Origin: Nocardia panacis
Lineage (GTDB): Bacteria > Actinomycetota > Actinomycetes > Mycobacteriales > Mycobacteriaceae
Direction: 5' to 3'
Assembly: GCF_003598715.1 (NCBI RefSeq)
Contig: NZ_QZFU01000006.1
Span: forward strand, 248,001-312,000
Length of the DNA: 64,000 nucleotides
In this document: positions 42,339-50,404 of the stretch, piece after piece
Position numbering within the stretch: position 1 is the first letter of the stretch
Layout of the letters: every line of letters begins with the position of its first letter
Made by a program: the position numbers and the translations under genes
Notes under the pieces: model-generated
Told to the model about the DNA's origin: nothing
Databases searched by the model: none
The model's input: only the letters and a program-made list of their open reading frames with translations

Positions 42339-43592
42339 ATGCCAGAACTGCTGTATCCGCTCGACTCCACCAAGCGGTTCACCGAGCAGAAGCTAGTCGG
42401 TCACAACCGCTGGCATCCCGATATCCCCCCGGCGGTCACCGTCAAGCCGGGCGCCGAATTCCGCGTGCACGTCCGCGAATGGTTCGACGGCGCGATCCAC
42501 AATGACGATTCGGCCGAGGACGTGCTCAACGCACCGCTGAGCACCGTCCACTGCCTGTCCGGCCCCTTCGCCATCGAAGGTGCGCGCCCCGGCGACCTGC
42601 TCATCGTCGACATCCTCGATATCGGTCCGATTCCGCAGGAGGACTCCGGCCCGCTGGCCGGACAGGGCTGGGGCTACACCGGCATCTTCCCCACCGACAA
42701 TGGCGGCGGCTTCCTCACCGAACACTTCCCGGACGCCTACAAGGCCATCTGGGACTTCAGCGGACACACCACCACCTCGCGCCACATTCCCGGCGTGAAG
42801 TTCACCGGGATGACCCATCCCGGTCTGATGGGCACCGCGCCCTCCCACGCCCTGCTGAACAAGTGGAACACCAGGGAAGCCGCGCTCATCGCGACCGACC
42901 CGCAGCGGGTGCCGCCGCTGGCGCTGCCCCCGGAACCGCGCGACGCCATCCTCGGCACACTGACCGGCACGGATTTCGATCGGGTCGCGGCCACCGCCGC
43001 CCGCACCGCGCCGCCGCGCGAGAACGGCGGCAACCAGGACATCAAGAATTTCACCAGGGGCAGCCGCGTCTTCTACCCGGTCTTCGTCGACGGGGCCAAT
43101 CTCTCGGTCGGCGACCTGCACTTCTCGCAGGGCGACGGCGAGATCACCTTCTGCGGGGCCATCGAGATGGGCGGCTTCATCGACCTGCGGGTCGACCTGA
43201 TCAAGAACGGAATGGAGCTCTACGGCGTCTCGGAGAACGCCCTCTTCATGCCCGGCAACGAGGGACCCAATTACACCGAGTACCTGGCATTCTCGGGCAC
43301 CTCGGTAACCCTGTCGGGCGAGCAGCGCTACCTGGATTCGCAACTGTCGTTCGAGCGGGCCTGCCTGCACGCCATCGACTACCTCAGCAAATTCGGCTAC
43401 AGCCGCGAACAGGCATACCTGCTGCTCGGGGCCGCACCCATCGAGGGCCGCTTCTCCGGCGTCGTCGATATCCCGAATTCCTGTGCCACCGTGTACATCC
43501 CGACCGCGATCTTCGATTTCCCGATCGCACCCACCGCGGCCGGACCGGTCCGCATCGATCCGGGCGCGGGCGCGCCGCACGCCGCACGCTGA
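42339..43592 (+). CDS. fmdA: Formamidase FmdA (acetamidase/formamidase family)
   Basis: 417 residues. Hydrolyses formamide (and possibly other short amides) to formate and ammonia. Family landmarks: VKPGAEFRVHVREWFDGAI, the STVHCLSGPFAIEGARPGD block, GITGVKFTGMTHPG-like sequence here HIPGVKFTGMTHPGLMG, and GGNQDIKNFTRGS with MGGFIDLRVDLIKNG. Cytoplasmic. Ribosome site GAGGAAAGAAG upstream. Last gene of a sensor-FmdB-FmdA cluster; a terminator follows. Supplies nitrogen from amides. Confidence 0.93.
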   Translation: MPELLYPLDSTKRFTEQKLVGHNRWHPDIPPAVTVKPGAEFRVHVREWFDGAIHNDDSAEDVLNAPLSTVHCLSGPFAIEGARPGDLLIVDILDIGPIPQEDSGPLAGQGWGYTGIFPTDNGGGFLTEHFPDAYKAIWDFSGHTTTSRHIPGVKFTGMTHPGLMGTAPSHALLNKWNTREAALIATDPQRVPPLALPPEPRDAILGTLTGTDFDRVAATAARTAPPRENGGNQDIKNFTRGSRVFYPVFVDGANLSVGDLHFSQGDGEITFCGAIEMGGFIDLRVDLIKNGMELYGVSENALFMPGNEGPNYTEYLAFSGTSVTLSGEQRYLDSQLSFERACLHAIDYLSKFGYSREQAYLLLGAAPIEGRFSGVVDIPNSCATVYIPTAIFDFPIAPTAAGPVRIDPGAGAPHAAR

Positions 43593-43602
43593 TCCGAGAA
43601 GG

Positions 43603-43635
43603 CCGATCCCCCTTCGGATTCCGAAGGGGGATCGG
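43603..43635. terminator. Bidirectional terminator between fmdA and the HMG-CoA lyase gene
   Basis: A perfect 15-bp stem CCGATCCCCCTTCGG / CCGAAGGGGGATCGG with loop ATT, 10 bp after the fmdA stop and 13 bp before the opposing lyase stop. Confidence 0.75.
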
Positions 43636-43648
43636 TGCCAGACAGCGC

Positions 43649-44569
43649 CTAGTCCCGGATCACCCATTCGAAGGCTTCGGCCTTGGACCTGGCGCCCTCG
43701 GCGGCACGCGAACGATTCGGTTCGCCCAAATCGGCCAGCAGTGCCTCGGACTCGCGCACCAAATCGGCGAGCACGCCGGGCGGGCACCAGTCCGGCCGGG
43801 TAGCGAACAGGATGTCCTCGGTGGCGGTATTGCCGCTCGCGCCGGGCGCGAACGGGCAGCCGCCCAGCCCGCCGAGCGAGCCGTCCACCATCTCCGCGCC
43901 CGCTGCGACGGCGGCCAGGGTGTTGGCCACACCCATACCCCAGGTGTCGTGACCGTGGAAGACGATGCGGCGCGGCGGCGTTCGCTCCCGCACCGCCGCG
44001 ACCAGCGCGCCGACCTGGACCGGATGGGCCTGGCCGAGCGTGTCGGCGAGCACGATATCGGCCGCGCCCTCGGTGCGCGGATCATTCGCGATCGCCAACA
44101 CCCGCTCCGGAGCCACCGGGCCGTCGAACGGGCAGGTGAAACTGGTGGCCAGGCAGAGCTGAATGGCGCCGCCCGCCGCCCGCGCCACCCGAATCGCCTC
44201 GGGCATCGCGGCCACGCTCTGCTCGGCGGTGCGACCGATATTGGCCAGGTTGTGCGGATCCGAAACCGACAAGCAGTACTGGAAATTCCGCACACCGGCC
44301 GCCGCCGCCCGCTCGACATGGCGCGGCGTGGCCACCCACACCCAGCAGCGCGCCAACTCCTCCGGCGTCAACTCCGCGACGACCTCCATGGTGTTGGCCA
44401 TGGGCGGCACCAGATCCGGCCGGGCCATGGACCCGATCTCCAGCGCGGGCACACCCAGCGCGAGCAGGCGACGCACCAGACGCACCTTCGCCGCCGTCGG
44501 CAGCGGCTTCCCGGTCAGCTGCAAGCCGTCGCGCAGCGTCACATCGCGCAGCAGGACCGCCCCGGTCAC
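43649..44569 (-). CDS. Hydroxymethylglutaryl-CoA lyase-like enzyme
   Basis: 306 residues, TIM-barrel DRE-metallolyase. LLRDVTLRDGLQL has catalytic Arg8 and metal Asp9. FHGHDTWG gives the metal histidines. The HMG-CoA-lyase signature LGGCPFAPGASGN has the catalytic cysteine. Cleaves HMG-CoA, or a similar branched 3-hydroxyacyl-CoA, to acetoacetate and acetyl-CoA. GTG start with GAGG seven bases upstream, and it overlaps the stop of a 64-residue ORF (GTGA). The CoA-transferase encoded first in the operon could activate the acid substrate. Confidence 0.88.
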   Translation of the reverse strand: MTGAVLLRDVTLRDGLQLTGKPLPTAAKVRLVRRLLALGVPALEIGSMARPDLVPPMANTMEVVAELTPEELARCWVWVATPRHVERAAAAGVRNFQYCLSVSDPHNLANIGRTAEQSVAAMPEAIRVARAAGGAIQLCLATSFTCPFDGPVAPERVLAIANDPRTEGAADIVLADTLGQAHPVQVGALVAAVRERTPPRRIVFHGHDTWGMGVANTLAAVAAGAEMVDGSLGGLGGCPFAPGASGNTATEDILFATRPDWCPPGVLADLVRESEALLADLGEPNRSRAAEGARSKAEAFEWVIRD

Positions 44570-44760
44570 GATCGATCCTCGCGGGCCGGACCCAGCGTCC
44601 GACGATCCGCACCGGGCTCCGACGGCACGCACATCACCCCGCCCCACGGCTTCTCGTGTCCGCCCGCCGGATTCGGATGCACCGTGGGACGCACGTGCCC
44701 TGGCGCGCGCACCTCCCACACGCTGCGTCCCGCAGGCCTACGACGCACCCGCCGCCTCAT
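44566..44760 (-). CDS. 64-residue conserved-looking ORF nested between CoA-transferase and HMG-CoA lyase genes
   Basis: The ATG overlaps the CoA-transferase stop (ATGA) and the TGA overlaps the lyase start (GTGA), so it fills the gap exactly. Product: basic start MRRRVRRRPAGRS, then VWEVRAPGHVRP, HPNPAGGHEKPWGG and MCVP, with a Pro/Arg-rich tail. One Cys and three His could bind a metal. Not recognised. The double overlap is strong evidence that it is translated. Confidence 0.6.
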   Translation of the reverse strand: MRRRVRRRPAGRSVWEVRAPGHVRPTVHPNPAGGHEKPWGGVMCVPSEPGADRRTLGPAREDRS

Positions 44761-45977
44761 CGGGCCTCCAATGCGTCGATCTCGCGCTCGCTCATGCCGA
44801 GGAGTTCCCCGAGCACCTCCCGAGTATGTGCGCCGAGATCCGGGCCGAGGGTGCGGATCGGCAGCGACTGTCCGCCCAGCACCGGGACGATGCCGGGAAA
44901 ACCGACCGTCTTCGGTTGCGCCGCACCGGTATCCACCGGGAACTGCTGAATCATATTGCGCGCCAGATACTGTTCGTCGGTCACGATATCGGCGGCCTTG
45001 TAGATGGGTCCGCACGGAATCCCGGCCGCGTCCAACAGTTTCAGCGCCTCGTCGCGGGTGTGGCGCGCGGTCCACTCGCCGATCGCGGCATCGAGCCGGT
45101 CGCGATGCTTCCAGCGACCCGCGTTGTCGGCCAGTTCCGGATCGGCCCCCAGATCCGGTCTGCCGATGACCTCCATATAGCGCTGGAAGATGGCATCGGC
45201 ATTGCCGCCGATGACGATGCTCGCCCTATCGCTACACAGGTAGGAGTTGCTCGGCGCGATCCCCTCCACCCGCCCGCCGACCCGTTCGCGTTCGACACCG
45301 TAGGCAAGATAGTCGGGCACCAGCGATTCCATGACCGACAGGATCGCCTCGTTCAGCGCCACATCGATCACCCGCTCCGAGAGCGGAACACTCGCCTTAC
45401 CGACGCGCTCGCGCCGGAACAGCGCCATCACCGTGCCGAACGCGGCGTAGATACCCGCGATGGAATCGCCGATGGAGACCCCGGTGCGCACCGGAGGACG
45501 ATCCGGATCGCCGACCAGTTCGCGCAGTCCGCCCACCGCCTCGGCCACCGCCGCGAAACCGGGCCGCTCGGCCATCGGACCCGTCTGCCCGTAGGCCGAG
45601 ATGCGGGTGATCACCAGATCCGGGTTGACCGCCGTGAGCTCCTCGGGACCCAGCCCCCACTTCTCGAGGATGCCGGGCCGGAAATTCTCCAGCAGCACAT
45701 CGCAGTGCCGGACCAGGTCGAGCACGATCCGCCTGCCCGCCTCGGTGCGCAGATCCAGCGTGATCGACTTCTTGTTCCTATTGATGGTGCGATAGAGCAT
45801 GGAGGTATCGCCTCCGTAGAGCCGCCAGTTGCGTAACTCGTCACCCGCGCCCGGACGCTCCACCTTGATCACCTCGGCCCCGAAATCGCCGAGCATGCGC
45901 CCGGCGGTCGGCGCGGCGATGTAGTTGCCGAGTTCCAGGACGCGCACGCCGTCCAGCGGCCGAATACTCATGGCCAC
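44757..45977 (-). CDS. CaiB/BaiF-type (family III) CoA-transferase
   Basis: 406 residues. Interlocked-dimer CoA-transferase family: GVRVLELGNYIAAPTAGRMLGDFGAEVIKVERP at the start (shown in part), LDLRTEAGRRIVLDLV, LLENFRPGILEKWGLG and a candidate catalytic Asp in the helix that includes IDVALNEAIL. Transfers CoA from a donor such as succinyl-CoA to a carboxylic acid. With the HMG-CoA-lyase-like gene two positions downstream, a path activating hydroxymethylglutarate (or a related acid) and cleaving it is plausible. An in-frame ATG at 45971 is an equally good start. Confidence 0.88.
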   Translation of the reverse strand: MAMSIRPLDGVRVLELGNYIAAPTAGRMLGDFGAEVIKVERPGAGDELRNWRLYGGDTSMLYRTINRNKKSITLDLRTEAGRRIVLDLVRHCDVLLENFRPGILEKWGLGPEELTAVNPDLVITRISAYGQTGPMAERPGFAAVAEAVGGLRELVGDPDRPPVRTGVSIGDSIAGIYAAFGTVMALFRRERVGKASVPLSERVIDVALNEAILSVMESLVPDYLAYGVERERVGGRVEGIAPSNSYLCSDRASIVIGGNADAIFQRYMEVIGRPDLGADPELADNAGRWKHRDRLDAAIGEWTARHTRDEALKLLDAAGIPCGPIYKAADIVTDEQYLARNMIQQFPVDTGAAQPKTVGFPGIVPVLGGQSLPIRTLGPDLGAHTREVLGELLGMSEREIDALEAR

Positions 45978-46024
45978 CAGTGTGGACCATCCGGCCCACT
46001 CGACTCAGCCGAGGCCCACACCGC

Positions 46025-46795
46025 TCAGCCGAGGTGTTCGCGCAGGTAGGCCAGATCCGCGGCGACCCCGTCGGCCGGGGTCTCCAGCACCACCGGCGCG
46101 TCCGCCGTGCGGCAGACCTCGGCCAGCAACTGCGGGTCGATGGTGCCGTCGGCGAAATTGGCGTGCCGGTCGGCGCCGGAATCGAATTCGTCGCGCGAGG
46201 AGTTCAGGTGCACCAGATCGATGCGGCCGGTGATGGCGCGGATCCGCGCCACCACGCCGACCAGGTCCTCACCGCCCGCCCAGGCGTGGCAGGTGTCCAG
46301 GCAAAAGCCCGCGCCGAATTCGCCGACCGCGTCCCAGAGCCGGGCGATGGCATCGAAATGCCGCGCCATGGCATGGTTTCCGCCCGCCGTGTTCTCGATC
46401 AGGATGGGCACGGCGAATCCGCCCTTGTCCTGCTGACGCTCGAACAGCTTGCGCCAGTTGTCGATTCCGGTCTCGATCTCGGCGTCGGAACGGACATGCC
46501 CGCCGTGCACCACCAGACCGAACGCACCCAACTCGGCGGCGGCCAGCGCCTGCTGGGCCACCGCGTTGCGCGAGGGCATGCGCAGCCGATTGTTCAGACT
46601 CGCCACATTGATTTGATAGGAGGAATGCACCACCACATCGATCGGGCTGGCCAGGATCTCGGCGGCGCGCGGATGCGGCTCGGGTTTGTCCCAGCTCTGC
46701 GGATCGACCACGAACATCTGGATGACCTCGGCACCGAGTTGCTCGCCGAAGCCGATGGGATCACCGTCGAGCCGGGTGTGTGCTCCGATCTTCAT
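46025..46795 (-). CDS. nfo: Endonuclease IV-type AP endonuclease
   Basis: 256 residues from the ATG at 46795. TIM-barrel metal-dependent nuclease that cuts 5' to abasic sites in base excision repair. Metal-site strands are visible: VVVHSSYQINVAS (His), LVVHGGHV (His), ILIENTAGG (Glu), FCLDTCHAWAGG (Asp and His), LVHLNSSRDEFDSGADRHANF (shown in parts; His and Asp) and VVLETP (Glu). Length equals mycobacterial End. A TACGCT hexamer 7 nt upstream suggests a leaderless mRNA; longer frames into the kinase promoter region are not needed. Confidence 0.92.
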   Translation of the reverse strand: MKIGAHTRLDGDPIGFGEQLGAEVIQMFVVDPQSWDKPEPHPRAAEILASPIDVVVHSSYQINVASLNNRLRMPSRNAVAQQALAAAELGAFGLVVHGGHVRSDAEIETGIDNWRKLFERQQDKGGFAVPILIENTAGGNHAMARHFDAIARLWDAVGEFGAGFCLDTCHAWAGGEDLVGVVARIRAITGRIDLVHLNSSRDEFDSGADRHANFADGTIDPQLLAEVCRTADAPVVLETPADGVAADLAYLREHLG

Positions 46796-46802
46796 GCCGG
46801 TC

Positions 46803-46808
46803 AGCGTA
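46803..46808 (-). promoter_or_regulatory. Candidate -10 hexamer TACGCT of nfo
   Basis: TACGCT on the minus strand ends 7 nt before the ATG at 46795; no ribosome site. Confidence 0.4.
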
Positions 46809-46842
46809 GCCCCGACCCCTGACGCCCCTGCCGCGGCGGCTG

Positions 46843-46858
46843 CTATGGTTTGCCATAG
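46843..46858. promoter_or_regulatory. Perfect 16-bp dyad CTATGG-TTTG-CCATAG in the nfo/kinase spacer
   Basis: A perfect inverted repeat centred between divergent genes. Each strand contains a TATGGN element resembling a -10. Candidate operator or symmetrical promoter for the kinase and nfo. Confidence 0.45.
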
Positions 46859-46865
46859 TTCGAGC

Positions 46866-46889
46866 GGTCGATGGGTCGATGGGTCGATT
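46866..46889 (+). repeat. Three tandem 8-bp repeats GGTCGATG upstream of the kinase gene
   Basis: Units at 46866-46873, 46874-46881 and 46882-46889 (last base T). They lie 31-54 bp before the ATG at 46920, next to the dyad. Could be a binding site or simple slippage product. Confidence 0.6.
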
Positions 46890-46919
46890 GGGGCTCGACC
46901 GCGGCGGGAAGTGGGGAAC

Positions 46920-48146
46920 ATGCTGGCCAGCGGTGCTGTCTTCGCGGGCTATCGCATCGAGCGTCCGCTGGGTCGCGGCGGTATGGGCTCGGTCTATCTG
47001 GCCCGGCATCCGCGCCTGCCCCGACATACCGCGCTCAAACTGCTGAATCCGGAACTGTTCTACGACAAGGAGATTCGGGCCAGATTCGAGCGGGAGGCCG
47101 ATCTGGTGTCCCGGCTGGATCATCCGAATATCGTCACCGTCTACGACCGAGGGCTGGAGAACGATCAGCTCTGGATCTCCATGCAGTACGTCGACGGCAT
47201 CGACGCCGGATCGGTCGATCCGCTGCGCCTGCCGCCCGAACGCGCGGTGCAGATCGTCACGGAGACGGCCGAGGCGCTGGACTACGCGCACACCGCCGGT
47301 GTGCTGCACCGCGATGTGAAACCGGCCAATGTGCTGTTGGCCCGCTCCGGCGGCGGCCGGGGTGAACGGGTCTACCTCACCGATTTCGGTATCGCCCGAT
47401 TGCGCGACGACACCGGCCACCTCACCCAGACCGGAACCTTCACCGCCACCCTGGCCTACGCCTCCCCCGAACAGCTCAGCGGCGCGACCCTCGACCACCG
47501 CGCCGACCAGTACTCGATGGCCTGCTCGCTGTTCTGGTTGTTCACCGGCGGCAGTCCGTATCCCGGCAACAATCCCGCCCAGATCATCCGGGCGCATCTG
47601 CAAGCGCCGCCGCCCGCGCTCAGTTCCGTGCGGCCCGGTCTGCCGATCGCGTTGGACGCCGTACTCGCCAAGGCGATGGCCAAGCGGCCGCAGGATCGCT
47701 TCGACTCCTGCGGCGAATTCGCGGCGGCGGCCCGGCAGGCGCTGGATCCGCGCGGCGTTTCCACCATGCCCACGCCCGCCGTGCCGATGCAGGCTCAACC
47801 CACTCAGGCTCAGCCCTTTCCCAATCAGGCCCAGCCCTTTCCGAGTCAGGCTCAGCCCTTTCCGAGCAGGCCTATCCCGACCCGACCCATTCCCCCGGCT
47901 CCCGCACCGCGTCCGAATACCGGCCCGCCGATCCCGCAGCCGTACTACCCGTCGCCACAGCAGTACGCCCGCCCACCCGCACCGCGAAAGTCCAATGCGG
48001 GCTTGATCATCGGCATCTGCGTCGGCACGGTGCTCATGGTGCTACTGCTGCTGGCCCTGATCGGCGCCCTCACCAGCAATGGGAACAGCCGCGCCCTACC
48101 TTCGACGCGACCCGCGATATCGGTTGTCGGCGCGCCGAACTCGTAG
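46920..48146 (+). CDS. Eukaryotic-type Ser/Thr protein kinase with one TM helix
   Basis: 408 residues. Kinase domain 1-275: P-loop GRGGMGSV at 18-25, Lys40 in ALKLLN, catalytic HRDVKPANV at 130-138 with Asp132, DFG at 155-157 and SPE (182-184) in place of APE. A Gln/Pro-rich linker follows (about 290-355) with 21-bp DNA repeats, then a TM at about 360-384 and only about 24 residues outside, so there is no PASTA or other large sensor domain. Such Pkn proteins signal envelope or growth state. The ATG at 46920 has a purine-rich GTGGGGAAC upstream. Confidence 0.92.
   Translation: MLASGAVFAGYRIERPLGRGGMGSVYLARHPRLPRHTALKLLNPELFYDKEIRARFEREADLVSRLDHPNIVTVYDRGLENDQLWISMQYVDGIDAGSVDPLRLPPERAVQIVTETAEALDYAHTAGVLHRDVKPANVLLARSGGGRGERVYLTDFGIARLRDDTGHLTQTGTFTATLAYASPEQLSGATLDHRADQYSMACSLFWLFTGGSPYPGNNPAQIIRAHLQAPPPALSSVRPGLPIALDAVLAKAMAKRPQDRFDSCGEFAAAARQALDPRGVSTMPTPAVPMQAQPTQAQPFPNQAQPFPSQAQPFPSRPIPTRPIPPAPAPRPNTGPPIPQPYYPSPQQYARPPAPRKSNAGLIIGICVGTVLMVLLLLALIGALTSNGNSRALPSTRPAISVVGAPNS
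47805..47867 (+). repeat. Three tandem 21-bp repeats encoding QAQPFPN/S in the kinase linker
   Basis: Units at 47805-47825, 47826-47846 and 47847-47867, encoding QAQPFPN, QAQPFPS and QAQPFPS; a shorter QAQPT unit precedes them. They make a flexible Pro-rich juxtamembrane linker and may vary in copy number between strains. Confidence 0.85.
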
Positions 48147-48158
48147 CGCGCGAAACCG

Positions 48159-48443
48159 TCAGGCCGGCTCGGCCAGGTGATATTCGGCGCGCAGTTTGAG
48201 CAGGATCAGTCCCGTCGTGCAGGCGAGAATCAGGCCCGCCACGGTGATTTCGACGCGCAGGCCAACGAGTCCGAGGACCGCGCCGACGAGGCCGCCGAGG
48301 AAGATCACCCAGGCGACAGCGCGCGCGAGGATCGGAAAGACCTGGTGTCGCGGCGAATTCGACAGTTGGATCCGGGGGGAATTCGACGCGACGCGGGTCG
48401 CGGCGTTCACATCCTCCAGCGGAGTTGTCGAGTAAGCTCCCAT
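48159..48443 (-). CDS. Small membrane protein with two TM helices
   Basis: 94 residues from the ATG at 48443, chosen because AAGGAG (48450-48455) is 6 nt away; the adjacent ATG at 48446 is too close. The hydrophilic N-terminus (about 1-35) is followed by helices around FPILARAVAWVIFLGGLVGA and ITVAGLILACTTGLILL. No recognised family. Convergent with the kinase gene, divergent from a lipoprotein-like gene. Confidence 0.65.
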   Translation of the reverse strand: MGAYSTTPLEDVNAATRVASNSPRIQLSNSPRHQVFPILARAVAWVIFLGGLVGAVLGLVGLRVEITVAGLILACTTGLILLKLRAEYHLAEPA

Positions 48444-48541
48444 CATTCACTCCTTGATGACGCCGGATAGGCAGGCGAAAAGGGAGTCGAGCGCGGCGCG
48501 AACCGCATCCCTCATCGTGTTACCGACGTCTCATGCGTAAC

Positions 48542-48551
48542 TGTGATCACA
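48542..48551. promoter_or_regulatory. Palindrome TGTGATCACA in the divergent spacer
   Basis: A 10-bp perfect dyad within the 280 bp between the small membrane protein and lipoprotein genes, flanked by weaker symmetry CGTA...TACG. Half-sites match TGTGA/TCACA of CRP-like regulators, but the spacing is wrong for the canonical 16-bp site. The rest of the spacer holds the ribosome sites of both genes and nothing else I recognise. Confidence 0.3.
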
Positions 48552-48723
48552 CACGCTACGACCAGCCCGATGCGTTGCACCACGACACGTGCCCGCGACA
48601 CGCCGATGAGACCAATTCGATATCTGCTTCAATCTCGAACGGGTTACCGAATGCGTTCAAGACTTCGACGAACCGGGCGGCTAAGGTGAGCCCGACTCGA
48701 AACACACGAGGAGTGCGACACCC

Positions 48724-49230
48724 ATGGACAGCAGCAGGGCCAGGATCATCGGTCCGGCAGTGGCGGTCGGCGCGGTCTCCGCGGGTCTGATCCTCATCGG
48801 CGCGTGCGGCGTCGGCAGGCAGGACACCTATGTCGCCCCACCGCCTTTGAAGAACGGACCCGCGTTGGCCGCCGCCCCCGTGCGCGATGATGTGACCTCC
48901 TCCAGCACGCCCAAGGTCATCATTCCGCCGTCGCCGAGTTGGCGGATGGCGCCGAATATGCCGCGCCAGGAAACGAATTTCACGGTCCCGCCCTCCGGCG
49001 GCTCCACCACCGAGACCACCACCCCCGGTCGATCGCCGAGCGCCACCGCCGAGGCCGACGACCCGACGCTCACGCTGCCCCCGCGCACCACCGCGAGCGA
49101 CGACGAACCGCTGAACCGCACCACGGTTCGCCCGCGCCCCACCACCTCGGCCCCGACGACCACCCGCCCGGCGGGTCGATCGACCGCGCCGTCGAGTCAC
49201 GCGACCGCCGAACCGGATCCGGACGAGTGA
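48724..49230 (+). CDS. Putative secreted lipoprotein, Pro/Ser/Thr-rich
   Basis: 168 residues. An N-terminal signal with hydrophobic core AVAVGAVSAGLILIGAC ends in a lipobox-like L-I-G-A-C (Cys at about 28), so it is probably lipidated and surface-held. The rest is low-complexity, rich in Thr, Pro and Ser, without a recognisable domain, like a wall-spanning stalk. ATG with GAGGAG about 10 nt upstream. A terminator follows. Confidence 0.65.
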   Translation: MDSSRARIIGPAVAVGAVSAGLILIGACGVGRQDTYVAPPPLKNGPALAAAPVRDDVTSSSTPKVIIPPSPSWRMAPNMPRQETNFTVPPSGGSTTETTTPGRSPSATAEADDPTLTLPPRTTASDDEPLNRTTVRPRPTTSAPTTTRPAGRSTAPSSHATAEPDPDE

Positions 49231-49235
49231 GGCGA

Positions 49236-49270
49236 GGGTGGTGCGGGCCAATCGAATTCCCGCACCACCC
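49236..49270. terminator. Bidirectional terminator after the lipoprotein gene
   Basis: A 12-bp perfect stem GGGTGGTGCGGG / CCCGCACCACCC with an 11-nt loop, between two convergent genes. Confidence 0.7.
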
Positions 49271-49276
49271 CGCCCG

Positions 49277-50395
49277 CTACAGCTCCGGTAGCAGGTAGTC
49301 GCCGACCCTGGTGCTCAGCACGCGGCTGTGCTCCAGGTCCCCGCCGAGCGTGCGCCCGATCGCGGTCAGCCGGGCCACGTAGTGGCCGACCGGATATTCG
49401 GCGGTGACGCCGATACCGCCGTGCATCTGGATCGCCTCCTGCCCGATGTGGCGCGCCGCGCGCCCCACCTGCAACCTGGCGCGCGAGGAGAGCACCGGAT
49501 CGGTGGCGCCGTCGGCGAGCGCGGCGGTGGCGTACAGGCTCATGCTGCGCGCCAACTCCAGGGAGACGTACATATTCGCGGCCCGCTGGGTGAGGGTCTG
49601 GAATTTGGCCAGCGGCACACCGAACTGCTTGCGCGTCTTGAGGTATTCGGCGGTGAGGCGCAGCGACTCCTCCATCGCGCCGACGGATTCGGCGCACAGG
49701 CTCGCCTGCGCGCACGCCTCGATGGCCGCCAACGCCCGGCTGCCCTCGCCCGCGCCGAGCAATTCGGCGGGCGCGGCGTCGAATTGGATCTGCGCGCCGC
49801 GCCGCCCGTCCACCGTGCGGTACGGCGTGCGGGTCGCCGCAGCGGCTTGCACCAGGAACAACCCGATCCCGCCACCGGGCAGCGTCGCGCTCACCACGAG
49901 CCTGTCGGCGCAATCGCCGTGCGGCACCGGATTCTTCACACCCGTGAGCGTGTACCAGTCGCCCTGCTCGACGGCGGTGGTGGCCAGGTCCGTCGCGGGC
50001 CAGCGCACACCGGGCTCGCTGTGGGCGAAGGCGAGCAGCACCTCGCCCGCGGCGACCTCGGGCAGTACGGTGCGCCGCTGCTCGGCGGTGCCCGCCGCGG
50101 CGATGAGGCCACCCGGCACCAGCACGGCGTCCAGGATCGGCTCGGGGGCCAGCCTGCGGCCCACCTCCTCGAGCACCACCATGGTCTCCACCGGACCCGC
50201 GCCGACGCCGCCGTCCTCCTCGGTGAAACTCAGTCCGAGCACGCCGAGTTCGGCCAACTGCCGCCACACGTCGCGGCTCCAGCCCAATTCGGTATCGGTG
50301 ACCTCGAGCCTGGACTCCGGGTCATAGTTGCGGGCCAGCAGTTCGCGCACCGTGTCGCGCAGCATGACCTGTTCTTCGGTGAGTTCGAAATCCAT
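49277..50395 (-). CDS. Acyl-CoA dehydrogenase, small subunit-type (of a FadE pair)
   Basis: 372 residues. MDFELTEEQVMLRDTVRELL start, three-domain ACAD fold, C-terminal QMHGGIGVTAEYPVGHYVARLT. The usual catalytic-Glu segment before the C-terminus is absent, typical of the non-catalytic or FAD-binding partner in alpha2-beta2 actinobacterial dehydrogenases. It starts 9 bp after the other acyl-CoA dehydrogenase gene and probably forms a heterotetramer with it. The substrate class (sterol side chain, dicarboxylic or branched acyl-CoA) cannot be decided. Confidence 0.88.
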   Translation of the reverse strand: MDFELTEEQVMLRDTVRELLARNYDPESRLEVTDTELGWSRDVWRQLAELGVLGLSFTEEDGGVGAGPVETMVVLEEVGRRLAPEPILDAVLVPGGLIAAAGTAEQRRTVLPEVAAGEVLLAFAHSEPGVRWPATDLATTAVEQGDWYTLTGVKNPVPHGDCADRLVVSATLPGGGIGLFLVQAAAATRTPYRTVDGRRGAQIQFDAAPAELLGAGEGSRALAAIEACAQASLCAESVGAMEESLRLTAEYLKTRKQFGVPLAKFQTLTQRAANMYVSLELARSMSLYATAALADGATDPVLSSRARLQVGRAARHIGQEAIQMHGGIGVTAEYPVGHYVARLTAIGRTLGGDLEHSRVLSTRVGDYLLPEL

Positions 50396-50404
50396 TGTCG
50401 TGCC

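Noticed and set aside
42863..45169. 768-codon plus-strand frame running from fmdA across the HMG-CoA lyase and into the CoA-transferase
   Set aside because: It crosses a strong terminator and two opposing genes and has no recognisable sequence.
47785..47875. Kinase linker repeats considered as a regulatory DNA repeat
   Set aside because: The 21-bp period keeps the reading frame and encodes a Pro/Gln linker typical of such kinases, so a protein-level explanation is enough.
48542..48551. TGTGATCACA considered as a CRP/Cmr binding site
   Set aside because: The half-sites are adjacent instead of separated by six bases, so it does not fit the canonical CRP operator. Kept only as an unassigned palindrome.
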